A stretch of 64,000 bases of DNA, from NCBI RefSeq assembly GCF_024171535.1, contig NZ_JALJZV010000009.1:80196-144195 (forward strand). Reading direction: 5' to 3'. The stretch comes from Flavobacterium sp. HSC-61S13 (GTDB taxonomy: Bacteria > Bacteroidota > Bacteroidia > Flavobacteriales > Flavobacteriaceae). This document shows positions 17,853 to 25,642 of the stretch, in pieces (the first letter of the stretch is position 1; every line of letters starts with the position of its first letter). The position numbers were made by a program, and so were the translations under genes. Below the pieces are notes generated by a model. That model was not told the origin of the DNA, searched no databases, and was given only the letters and a program-made list of their open reading frames with translations.

Positions 17853-18848
17853 TTATACTGCTTTTTTTAATTTTCTAAAAAACTGTTCTTCCAGATCCGC
17901 TAAATCCAACAACAGATCTGATAGTACTTTATAGACATCTTCTTGATTACTTCTCTTTTTATATACTCGAGCGGCTTCGACAGCAAAATCACGCCAGAGA
18001 TCTCCGATACGCGTCATTTCGATCGATAGTTCTTTGAGTTCTGGATTGTTTAAGATTTGCGATGCTTCTTGTAAGAATGCCGCATAAATAAAACGAAAAC
18101 CACCACCTCCGGTACCGATTTCTTCTTGCATACGCACCATCTGAGCCAAATAGTGATTTGCCTTTCTCACGCCAACTTTCTTAGGCCACTTTAAAATGCT
18201 TTTAGCTACCATTCTCATACCGCGAACGCCAATGATCGGGACGGGTGCCAACATATCGTTACAGGTTTTTTTGATCGCTTTCTTAATGGCTTTCTGCCAT
18301 TCGATATGCTCTGGAATATAAATTGGATAATAAATCTGACCCTTAGGAGCGAACGCTCCTTTTGCAAATCGAACCCGCTCCAAATCACTTTCCGTCAATC
18401 GGGTAACCTGCTCCATTACCGGATCACTCACCAAAAAATCACTCCCTTCCTTGCCATACACCACTAAGTTATGCGCGTTAAAATGGAACTTATATTCATC
18501 GGGAAAGTACGTTAAATGATACACACCAACTTGAAGTCCCGACGGAATATTATTTTCTATATTTTGCTCTAATACCTGTTGAGCTTTTGCCTTATCGTAA
18601 AATTTAATTCTTTTAATCTTTATACCTAAACGCTTAGCGACTCTATTAAAAATAAGTCCTGGTAGCGGCCTATAACTGATCGCCGGAGCATGATTGACCT
18701 TGATAAAGGGTAAATACACAAAAAACAACCCAGAACCCAAACCGAAAACCATCGGTTCACTGATCTGAATTCCTTTGTTCTTTAATAAATTAGAAGCTAC
18801 ACCATTTTCACAATGAGCCGACTGTTGATGCGTAAATTCTAGTTGCAT
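17853..18848 (-). CDS. BtrH N-terminal domain / DUF4872-like protein
   Basis: 331 residues. The opening HCENGVASNLLKNKGI with FGLGSGLFFVYLPF is the BtrH N-terminal pattern: a conserved Cys after His and a papain-like layout, with His in FNAHNLVVYG and Asp in VSDPV. BtrH itself transfers an acyl group from an ACP to an amino sugar in butirosin synthesis. The Cys-His-Asp layout here would suit acyl transfer from an ACP in the pigment pathway, for instance onto the resorcinol or a lipid. That use is inferred. It overlaps the 134-residue gene at 18848 by 1 bp. Confidence 0.82.
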   Translation of the reverse strand: MQLEFTHQQSAHCENGVASNLLKNKGIQISEPMVFGLGSGLFFVYLPFIKVNHAPAISYRPLPGLIFNRVAKRLGIKIKRIKFYDKAKAQQVLEQNIENNIPSGLQVGVYHLTYFPDEYKFHFNAHNLVVYGKEGSDFLVSDPVMEQVTRLTESDLERVRFAKGAFAPKGQIYYPIYIPEHIEWQKAIKKAIKKTCNDMLAPVPIIGVRGMRMVAKSILKWPKKVGVRKANHYLAQMVRMQEEIGTGGGGFRFIYAAFLQEASQILNNPELKELSIEMTRIGDLWRDFAVEAARVYKKRSNQEDVYKVLSDLLLDLADLEEQFFRKLKKAV

Positions 18849-19252
18849 TAATCTCCTTTATAATTTTTTAGCTCTTCAATATTGATGTCAAAAACCGAGG
18901 CATAACGTTGAAGTATTTTTTTATTTAATCTATTAAAAACCGAAGGTTTTGCATGTCTTTTCACACGCCAAACCCACATATTCATATAGGCTGCCAAGGT
19001 ATTCCAATCCATTCTATGCAATTCCATAAAATAGACAATTGGGCTTACCAATTGGTCTTTTACATCACTTTTAGCCTGATCAATACGCTCTTGCAACAGT
19101 TTAAGCGTTTCTTGCTGCACAATACTCTTAGGCTCCCAACCCGTACTTAATTCGGTGGTATAGTTTCCTTGATCATCCACCGCATAACACAGTTCTTTCA
19201 CTTGAACGCTCTCCAAATTACTTTTATCTTGTGGAACTTCTGATTTTTTCAT
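18848..19252 (-). CDS. Conserved-looking hypothetical protein of the pigment operon
   Basis: 134 residues, no signal peptide and no membrane segment. The C-terminal half is helical and basic (MNMWVWRVKRHAKPSVFNRL, KKILQRYASVFDINIEELKNY), ending in a segment that looks like the last helices of a small helix-turn-helix domain. I cannot assign a family. It is locked into the operon by overlaps at both ends (1 and 4 bp), next to the BtrH-like gene. It could be a partner of that protein. Confidence 0.78.
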   Translation of the reverse strand: MKKSEVPQDKSNLESVQVKELCYAVDDQGNYTTELSTGWEPKSIVQQETLKLLQERIDQAKSDVKDQLVSPIVYFMELHRMDWNTLAAYMNMWVWRVKRHAKPSVFNRLNKKILQRYASVFDINIEELKNYKGD

Positions 19253-19719
19253 GTTACCGCTTTTTGTAATAATAAATTAATCTCAGCATTTAATAAAGTG
19301 ATCGTTCCCAAGAAGGTGACTACAGTCATCGTACAGATCGAATAGGCCGGAGTATTAAACTTTGACGTTAATTTTGCCTCTGTTACAATCGTATCTCCTA
19401 CTTTGGGAAGTTGGTGTATTTTAAGATTTTTTATCGAACTGATGAAGCCCAATAAATTTGCATCTTTAATTTCTTTTTGATCCTCATCGAAAAAGTAGGT
19501 TTGCCCTACAATTGCCGAGCATGTCTGAGCAGCATTTTCAATTAAACCCGCTTCTTGAAAGCGATTATCTTGTACAAAAACATCAGCAGCATCGATCAAA
19601 AAACTGGTTTTAACCTGTTCATGGCTTATTTCCGAAATGATATCAACCATCAACATCGGTTTACAATGGGGCAGGTATTTTTTTATCTTGATCTTCTTTT
19701 GATTTCCCAAAATATCCAT
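19249..19719 (-). CDS. FabA/FabZ-like hotdog protein: has the Glu, lacks the catalytic His (copy A)
   Basis: 156 residues, hotdog fold. The N-terminal LPHCKPMLMVD matches the LPHRxPFLLVD strand of FabA/FabZ. The acid motif is present as AGLIENAAQ. The loop that carries the catalytic His in FabZ (GHFPxxPV) reads ADVFVQDNRFQ, with no His. It is adjacent (1 bp) to a second protein of the same kind. Together with the His-bearing, Glu-lacking paralog at 6775 this suggests a mixed dimer that rebuilds a His/Glu site. Confidence 0.85.
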   Translation of the reverse strand: MDILGNQKKIKIKKYLPHCKPMLMVDIISEISHEQVKTSFLIDAADVFVQDNRFQEAGLIENAAQTCSAIVGQTYFFDEDQKEIKDANLLGFISSIKNLKIHQLPKVGDTIVTEAKLTSKFNTPAYSICTMTVVTFLGTITLLNAEINLLLQKAVT

Positions 19720-19720
19720 A

Positions 19721-20164
19721 TCATTGAGCTATAACGGTTTTCATTTGACCTTTTGCGAGGATGGTGCCGCCGCAAAAAGTCACTACTTCTACTAGAGTCA
19801 CACCCATAAACTCGTGTAGTATATGAGCCTTACTGGTCATTTTTTCAGAGACTTTAGGCAATCGATAGATGACGATATTTTTAATAGATCCGATATATCC
19901 TACTGGAGCAGGAATGCCTTTGCAAGAGAAATCATAACCGGTATGCAGTGCTACAGTTTGAGCCATATGTTCAATGATACCTGCTTCTTGTAAAAGATTG
20001 TCCTGAACTAGTATATTATTTTTCAAAACGGTCAGCGTCGCTTCAATATCCGTGTCGGAAAAAGACAACAATCCGTCGACCATCACTATAGGGTCTCGTT
20101 GTGGAATTAGCTCGATGATTTTATTATAATCAATTATAGGTAAATTTTTATCCATGACTAACAC
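19721..20164 (-). CDS. FabA/FabZ-like hotdog protein: has the Glu, lacks the catalytic His (copy B)
   Basis: 147 residues, hotdog fold, paralog of its downstream neighbour. IPQRDPIVMVDGLL corresponds to the first strand, and AGIIEHMAQTVALHTG carries the Glu of the FabA/FabZ active site. The His loop is replaced by NNILVQDNLLQ. The presumed role is 3-hydroxyacyl-ACP dehydration while the conjugated chain is built, or a scaffold subunit. The start MLVMDKNLP overlaps the DarB gene stop by 7 bp; the internal MDKNLP start (residue 4) is possible. Confidence 0.85.
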   Translation of the reverse strand: MLVMDKNLPIIDYNKIIELIPQRDPIVMVDGLLSFSDTDIEATLTVLKNNILVQDNLLQEAGIIEHMAQTVALHTGYDFSCKGIPAPVGYIGSIKNIVIYRLPKVSEKMTSKAHILHEFMGVTLVEVVTFCGGTILAKGQMKTVIAQ

Positions 20165-21291
20165 ACTGTTAAATAAGCATAGGCATAAGAAAAACGACCA
20201 CTTTCCGGTACAGAAAGCAAAATTCGCTCTCCTTTTTTCAATTGTCCGGCATTCATCAATTCTTCCAACATCAAATATATAGAGGCGGCACCCACATTTC
20301 CAACCTTATGCAAATTCATAAACCATTTATCCTTGGCAATTTCCAAACCGGCCTCAGCAAATTTATTATAAAGCTCATCAACAAAGTAATGCGAGGAGAC
20401 GTGGGGTAAAAAATAATCGATCTGCGCTGGAGTAATATTGTTTTTTTGCAGGGCCGCGGCCATGCTCTCTACTCCTTTAATCAAGATGTTTTCGTTTAAA
20501 ACCTTTACATCTTGCTTTAGTGCAAATACCGATTGATTTAACCATTCATCTGCGGGATAATCGCTCCACGGTTTTAAACTACCATCTTCCATTTTATCTC
20601 CACCAGCATACATACACGCTTCCAATTGATGGGCATAGGAATACGATTCCATCCATTCGATTTTTAGCGATACAGGGCCTTTTGGCTGACTTTCCAATAG
20701 AAATGCTGCTGCTCCGTCAGATAACATCCAACGTAAGAAATCTTTCTTAAAAGCGATGATAGGTTGCTGCTCCAATTCTTTCAGGTTTTCGATTTCCTTA
20801 TTAAAACGGTCTGCCAGCATCCAGCTAGAAACCCGTTCAGATCCCGTACAAACCGCATTATTGGAACTACCGGATTTTACAGATAAATAGCCGAATTTTA
20901 GCGCATTCATACCCGAACAACACACCCCCGAAGAGGAATTTAGCTCTAGGGGTCTGCTTTTTAACAAGCCGTGAACCATGGCTGCATGGGAAGGCAACAG
21001 GTGATCAGGAGTAGAAGTACCACAAGAAAGCACTTCCATATCTTCTTGTGTGAAGTCCTCACCAAATAACCCATTGATAGCCTGCTCAGTAAGCTCGGCA
21101 TTGGTATGCGTAAACTGTCCTTTATCGTCGATGGCATAATAACGCTGTTTGATACCGTTATTTCTCAATACAATTCTCCTTGCTTTTGATTCCTTATCAT
21201 TGATCTTACCCAAATACAATTCCATTTCATCATTTAAGATGGGATTATTAGGTAAAAATTTCGATATTTTATTGATGTAAACTGCTGACAT
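20158..21291 (-). CDS. darB: DarB-like 3-oxoacyl-ACP synthase III
   Basis: 377 residues, FabH/KAS III family. Catalytic Cys in SSSGVCCSGMNALKFG, His in FLPHVSSHYF and Asn in KVGNVGAASIYL: full Cys-His-Asn triad. It is directly upstream of a DarA gene (6 bp), the defining pair for 2,5-dialkylresorcinol and 1,3-cyclohexanedione formation. DarB condenses two acyl units (a 3-oxoacyl and a 2-enoyl thioester) into the ring, which becomes the resorcinol half of the flexirubin. The pairing makes the assignment stronger than the family alone would. Confidence 0.93.
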   Translation of the reverse strand: MSAVYINKISKFLPNNPILNDEMELYLGKINDKESKARRIVLRNNGIKQRYYAIDDKGQFTHTNAELTEQAINGLFGEDFTQEDMEVLSCGTSTPDHLLPSHAAMVHGLLKSRPLELNSSSGVCCSGMNALKFGYLSVKSGSSNNAVCTGSERVSSWMLADRFNKEIENLKELEQQPIIAFKKDFLRWMLSDGAAAFLLESQPKGPVSLKIEWMESYSYAHQLEACMYAGGDKMEDGSLKPWSDYPADEWLNQSVFALKQDVKVLNENILIKGVESMAAALQKNNITPAQIDYFLPHVSSHYFVDELYNKFAEAGLEIAKDKWFMNLHKVGNVGAASIYLMLEELMNAGQLKKGERILLSVPESGRFSYAYAYLTVC

Positions 21292-21297
21292 AATTCT

Positions 21298-22206
21298 CTA
21301 CTGTATTCCTTTATAATATTGTTCATCCCTTTTAATCTTAAAATAAAAAAGGGGGTATAAAATCAAATGTATGAGGTGCACGATCGGCGACAAGACCCAA
21401 ATAGCAAAAAACAGGTAATAATTAAACACCTTTAACCATCGCTTTCTTGATTTGGGAGTCTTTTTGATAATCATACTAGACCAAAGTGTAAACATTTTGT
21501 TCGCCTTCTTGTCCATAGAGACTAGAAAATGACGGACTTCAACGGCCTTATTCTCGACGAGTTCTTTTTGAAGTCCATCAAAACGGTCGCTTTTTAAATA
21601 TTTTAAGATGATCGCACCAAATTTTTTACTGTCTTGTATTTCTTTTTCTGAGACACCAGGCAGGGGAAGTATCCCCCACAGTCGTTTTTTTTCACCAGTA
21701 AACATCCAGTTTACCAGAGAGATCACACTGACTAGGTTAATGGCTCGATCGACTAGCGCAATATTACCCACGAGTTGTGCCTGCTGTTGTTTTAATAAGA
21801 CCTTTACTTTTTCTTGCGCCATGATCCACATATTCCTACTTCCACTAACGGTAACAACCGGAGTATCGCGAAGTATTGTTTGTGCATATCTGCTCTTCAA
21901 AAAGGAATTCATTGGAATCGATGGAGATAGGTACCACACTTGATAAGCCAAAACCACTAAGTCGTATTTTTGATGCAGAACTTGTTCATCAGGAGCATCA
22001 ATATCAGCGGGGATTTGCTGAAAAGACTCGGGAAAGGCATCAAAGAAAGCTTCTTTTTCCCACGGGAAAGAAAATGCTTTTTTCATTTTTATTTCCAGAT
22101 AGTCCACTTGTACTTGATTATCGCAACCCAAAGGGCTCATCAATTGCTCGACGATGGACCTCAATTGTCCCGATTGTGTATAAAAAACTACCAGTACCTT
22201 TTTCAT
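21298..22206 (-). CDS. darA: DarA-like dialkylresorcinol aromatase/condensing enzyme
   Basis: 302 residues. The N-terminal two thirds follow a flavodoxin-like fold (MKKVLVVFYTQSGQLRSIVE at the phosphate-binding loop, LVVLAYQVWYLSPSIPM and TVSGSRNMWIMAQEKV). The C-terminal part has a hydrophobic helix (LFFAIWVLSPIVHLIHLILY) that may hold it at the membrane. DarA oxidises the cyclohexanedione made by DarB to the resorcinol. Gap 6 bp to darB and 10 bp to the acyltransferase gene. Confidence 0.93.
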   Translation of the reverse strand: MKKVLVVFYTQSGQLRSIVEQLMSPLGCDNQVQVDYLEIKMKKAFSFPWEKEAFFDAFPESFQQIPADIDAPDEQVLHQKYDLVVLAYQVWYLSPSIPMNSFLKSRYAQTILRDTPVVTVSGSRNMWIMAQEKVKVLLKQQQAQLVGNIALVDRAINLVSVISLVNWMFTGEKKRLWGILPLPGVSEKEIQDSKKFGAIILKYLKSDRFDGLQKELVENKAVEVRHFLVSMDKKANKMFTLWSSMIIKKTPKSRKRWLKVFNYYLFFAIWVLSPIVHLIHLILYPLFYFKIKRDEQYYKGIQ

Positions 22207-22216
22207 TATATTTAAT

Positions 22217-23095
22217 TTAACCCCTAACGTTCCAAAAATCGAAATAATTAAACCATTGTAGAGGATATTTTTTCAAAATACTTTCAACACTCAAACAATA
22301 TTCTTTTAAAAGTGCTTGAGCATCTCTATGTTTAACGCTTGCCCTTCTAGCGTAGAGATGATAATGTAAAGCAGGCTCTTTCATCACATACACAAAGACC
22401 ACGGGAGCTTGAAGTCGTGATGCAATATGGAAAGGTCCTGAGGGAAAAACAGCGTTTTCACCTAGAAGCTCTTCCGTCAGTACTTTCGAGCCCTCGAAAT
22501 AGCGATCTCCAGTAAAACAGATGAGCTCATTATTATTTAACGCATTATTGATTTCAAAAATATGTGACAAATCTTCTTTTACAATTATAAACTTAATAGA
22601 TGATCGTTGCGACACACTCATTAAGTACGCTTTAATATGACTGTGTTCCTGATCGGTAGTTACCAGATTGATTGGACAATCAAAATCCAAATCTGCCAAA
22701 AAATATTCAGCAATCTCGAAATTCCCGACATGTGCACTAATCAAAATACCGCCTTTTTTTTGTGCGATAACTTCTCTTAGTGTCTCAATCCCATCAAACT
22801 CATAAGTATACTTCTCTCGTAAACCGGCGGCAATTGCCGTTTTATCAATCAAAATTTTACCAAATACAAAGTAACTATTGTACATGGCCCAAAGCGATTT
22901 TACCTTGGAATACTTAAGCCTTTTATTCAAATAGTACCACAAAGACTGATTGCTAGCTCTTGCAAATACAAAATAATAAAAAGACACAAAAATCAAAACG
23001 GCATAAGCCGTTCTAATTCCTAATTTCTTAATACAAAATACGAAGATCTTGTAGCCTAAAAGAGTCCCTTTAGATTTACCGTCCCATTGACTCAT
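22217..23095 (-). CDS. LpxL-type (lipid A biosynthesis family) acyltransferase
   Basis: 292 residues. N-terminal hydrophobic segment (GIRTAYAVLIFVSFYYFVFA) and the HX4E catalytic motif in ISAHVGNFEIAEYFL, followed by CFTGDRYFEGSK. Aryl polyene loci have an acyltransferase of this class (ApeD-like) thought to attach the aryl polyene to its lipid or alcohol acceptor. Here a natural role would be joining the polyene acid to the dialkylresorcinol. It is not the housekeeping LpxL by context: it lies between an ACP gene (11 bp) and darA (10 bp). Confidence 0.9.
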   Translation of the reverse strand: MSQWDGKSKGTLLGYKIFVFCIKKLGIRTAYAVLIFVSFYYFVFARASNQSLWYYLNKRLKYSKVKSLWAMYNSYFVFGKILIDKTAIAAGLREKYTYEFDGIETLREVIAQKKGGILISAHVGNFEIAEYFLADLDFDCPINLVTTDQEHSHIKAYLMSVSQRSSIKFIIVKEDLSHIFEINNALNNNELICFTGDRYFEGSKVLTEELLGENAVFPSGPFHIASRLQAPVVFVYVMKEPALHYHLYARRASVKHRDAQALLKEYCLSVESILKKYPLQWFNYFDFWNVRG

Positions 23096-23106
23096 TTTTT
23101 ATAGTA

Positions 23107-23358
23107 TTAGTTTCTCAATAACAGCTTACTTTCTATTAAGGCATAAAAATCACTAAAGGTTGCTACATTTACAAAATCTGCTTCAACCAATTTAACCCCG
23201 AAATTTGATTCGATGATTACCACCAAATCCACATAATCCAAACTATCTAACTGCAAAGTCGTTTTTAAATTATTTTCAGGAGCAATAATAGTTGAATCCA
23301 CTTCGAATTCATCAACTAAAATGGCATTTATTTTCTCTAAAACATCTAGATTCTTCAT
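23107..23358 (-). CDS. Acyl carrier protein 2 of the pigment locus
   Basis: 83 residues, acidic, with the phosphopantetheine serine in LQLDSLDYVDLV. Only modestly similar to the ACP at 13409, in line with separate jobs (for example starter loading versus extension). Located 7 bp from the KS gene at 23366 and 11 bp from the LpxL-type gene. Confidence 0.92.
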   Translation of the reverse strand: MKNLDVLEKINAILVDEFEVDSTIIAPENNLKTTLQLDSLDYVDLVVIIESNFGVKLVEADFVNVATFSDFYALIESKLLLRN

Positions 23359-23365
23359 TGTCTTT

Positions 23366-24610
23366 CTATATTTTTCTTATCACTAAGGCGGAATTAGTCC
23401 CTCCAAATCCAAAAGAATTGGACAAATATATGTCAAATTCCTTATTTAACGTTTCTCTAACTATATTTAGCTGTGCGGAATCTTCATCTGGCGTATCAAA
23501 ATTGATATTTGGGGCTATAAAACTGTGTTCCATCATCAGGTTAGAATAAATAACCTCACTAGCTCCAGCCATCCAACATTCATGTCCGGTCATTGATTTG
23601 GTCGAACTCACATAGGGCTGGGTATTCCCAAAAACTTCCAAGATCGCTTTAGCTTCGTTGGCATCTCCCACAGGCGTTGATGTAGCGTGGGCGTTGATGT
23701 ATGCGATATCACTAGGTAACAGTCCCGCTTGTTCAATAGCCTTTTTCATCGCTTTTGCCGGCCCTTCTACGTTCGGGGTAGAGATGTGACCACCATTGGA
23801 AGAGAATCCATATCCGAGTATCTCTGCAACAATTGGAGCACCGCGACGCATCGCCGATTCGTAACTTTCCACCACCAAAGTAGCTGCACCACCACTGGGC
23901 ACTAGTCCATCTCGATGTGCATCGAAAGGTTTAGATGCCTGCGCAGGATGTTGTTCATTTGGCGAAAAAACACCTAAGCCATCAAAATTAGCCATTCCGT
24001 ATTTATTGATCTCTTGAGCACCGCCACAGATAATCATATCTTGCAAGCCCGCTCTGATCAACGTAAAGGCTAATCCCAACGAGTGAGAACCACTGGCACA
24101 AGCTGCACTAATGGTCATATTAATGCCCTTTAGTCGAAACACCGTCGACAGATTCATCGTTACCGTTGAGTTCATCGATTTAAAAATGGCGCCTGAACCA
24201 ATCAAAGAGGTATCTTTTTTCTCTCTTACAATGTCGGTAGATTCAATAATGGATTGGGAAACGCTGTCGTTACCGTATAGAATTCCAACCTCGTTTTGAT
24301 CGATAAATTCTTGTGAAATCTGCGCATTCTTTAGAGCTTCTAGTGTAGCTACATAAGCGTATTCGGTTTCTTGACCAATACTAAGGCGCTGCCTTCTAGT
24401 TAATAATTTTTTTAAATCCGGATGGGGCACCATTCCGGTTAAAGCCGATTTGAATCCAAACTCTTTGCGTTCCGGATCGAAAACAATACCAGACTTACCC
24501 TCATAGAGCGATTGTTTGACCTCCTCTAATGAAGTTCCCAAACACGAATAAATCCCCATTCCTGTAATCACTACTCTCTGATTCATACCGTTAAGAATAA
24601 ATTCCTCCAT
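23366..24610 (-). CDS. Beta-ketoacyl-ACP synthase, third active copy (FabF/FabB type)
   Basis: 414 residues. Triad present: Cys in SAACASGSHSLGLA, His in NAHATSTPVGD, Lys/His in STKSMTGHECWMAGAS. The HATSTP variant loop is common in FabB-like and pigment-cluster enzymes. The start MEEFILNGMNQRVVITGMG overlaps the ketoreductase stop by 20 bp; the internal MNQRVVITGMG (residue 9) is the more usual N-terminus and would nearly remove the overlap. Likely elongates the polyene or alkyl chain. Confidence 0.92.
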   Translation of the reverse strand: MEEFILNGMNQRVVITGMGIYSCLGTSLEEVKQSLYEGKSGIVFDPERKEFGFKSALTGMVPHPDLKKLLTRRQRLSIGQETEYAYVATLEALKNAQISQEFIDQNEVGILYGNDSVSQSIIESTDIVREKKDTSLIGSGAIFKSMNSTVTMNLSTVFRLKGINMTISAACASGSHSLGLAFTLIRAGLQDMIICGGAQEINKYGMANFDGLGVFSPNEQHPAQASKPFDAHRDGLVPSGGAATLVVESYESAMRRGAPIVAEILGYGFSSNGGHISTPNVEGPAKAMKKAIEQAGLLPSDIAYINAHATSTPVGDANEAKAILEVFGNTQPYVSSTKSMTGHECWMAGASEVIYSNLMMEHSFIAPNINFDTPDEDSAQLNIVRETLNKEFDIYLSNSFGFGGTNSALVIRKI

Positions 24611-25322
24611 TAATATTAATCACTTCTCCTGTAATATAACTTGCCTTATCTGAGGCCAAAAAAGCTACCAATTCCGCAACTTCCTCCGCTTCACCAAATC
24701 TATTTACAGGGACTAATTTCATCAATTCCTTCTCATCTAGGCCTGCTGTCATCTCTGTTTTAATAAAACCAGGAGCAACTGCATTTACCGTAATATTTCG
24801 TCTAGCAACTTCTTGAGCCAATGCCTTTGTTGCCGCAATTACCGCTCCTTTAGCAGCGGAATAATTAGTTTGACCTGCCGTTCCCTTTAAACCAGAAACC
24901 GAAACCATATTGATAATTCTACCATAACGATTTCTAAGTAGTTTTTGAATAAAAAAGTTCGTTACATTAAAAAATCCATCCAAACTCGTATCAATTACCT
25001 GCTTCCAATCGCTGTGCGTCATCCACATAAAAAGTCCGTCGCGCGTTATTCCTGCATTATTGATAATAACCTCAACAATTGCATCGGGGTTCTTTTCTGT
25101 CCAGTCTCCTAAAACAGCAGCAACCTGCTGCTGATCGCCAACATTAAAAGCCAGTATTTCTCCTTGACCTCCCAAAGCAATCACCTCCTTTAGAGTCTCC
25201 TCCGCCGCTTGCTGATTGGATTGATAATTGATCAATAAATGATACTTGTTCTCTTGTGCTAATTTTAAACAAATCGCTTTTCCTATACCTCTAGATCCTC
25301 CTGTTATTAAAGCACATTTCAT
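24591..25322 (-). CDS. FabG-type 3-oxoacyl-ACP reductase
   Basis: 243 residues, short-chain dehydrogenase. NADPH loop TGGSRGIGKAI, NNAG structural motif (IINNAGITRDG), catalytic Ser-Tyr-Lys in SVSGLKGTAGQTNYSAAK, and the C-terminal SYITGEVININGG. First gene of the 22-gene run. Supplies the ketoreduction step for chain building, with the hotdog proteins providing dehydration. No clear promoter motif was found in the 320 bp upstream. Confidence 0.94.
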   Translation of the reverse strand: MKCALITGGSRGIGKAICLKLAQENKYHLLINYQSNQQAAEETLKEVIALGGQGEILAFNVGDQQQVAAVLGDWTEKNPDAIVEVIINNAGITRDGLFMWMTHSDWKQVIDTSLDGFFNVTNFFIQKLLRNRYGRIINMVSVSGLKGTAGQTNYSAAKGAVIAATKALAQEVARRNITVNAVAPGFIKTEMTAGLDEKELMKLVPVNRFGEAEEVAELVAFLASDKASYITGEVININGGIYS

Positions 25323-25642
25323 TTATTTATACCCTATTTATTATTATTTATCTTATTTAAAATCAATTGCCAAACCATCCCTTTTCGTCCTTGAATTTCC
25401 TTCTAGAGATAGTTTTGCAATAGCTGTGCCAATATTATATAAAAAAAAATATTAAAAACACCAATTCGACGTATTTCTACGATATTTAACATTTCTGCAT
25501 TAGGCCTCGAAAAAAAATCATCTCCATATATGTATGACTAGCAAACAAGTAGGGTATCAGGCAAATCCATGCCTTTAAAAACCCACAAACATCACTAGAA
25601 ATCAATCAATTAAACTTCCTAAGCAAAGCTAAATGTTTTTTT
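25323..25642. other. Gene-free spacer upstream of the long pigment operon
   Basis: 320 bp, strongly AT-rich, no open frame worth noting. One minus-strand -7-like octamer, TAGCTTTG (25631-25624), is present, but it lies about 300 nt from the ketoreductase start and has no -33 partner at normal spacing. No terminator hairpin for the ammonia-lyase gene is visible, so read-through from that gene into the operon is possible. Confidence 0.5.

Noticed and set aside
21608..22220. Overlapping plus-strand frames of 81 to 114 codons
   Set aside because: Antisense to darA, whose fold and context are firm; no signal or motif in the shadow frames.
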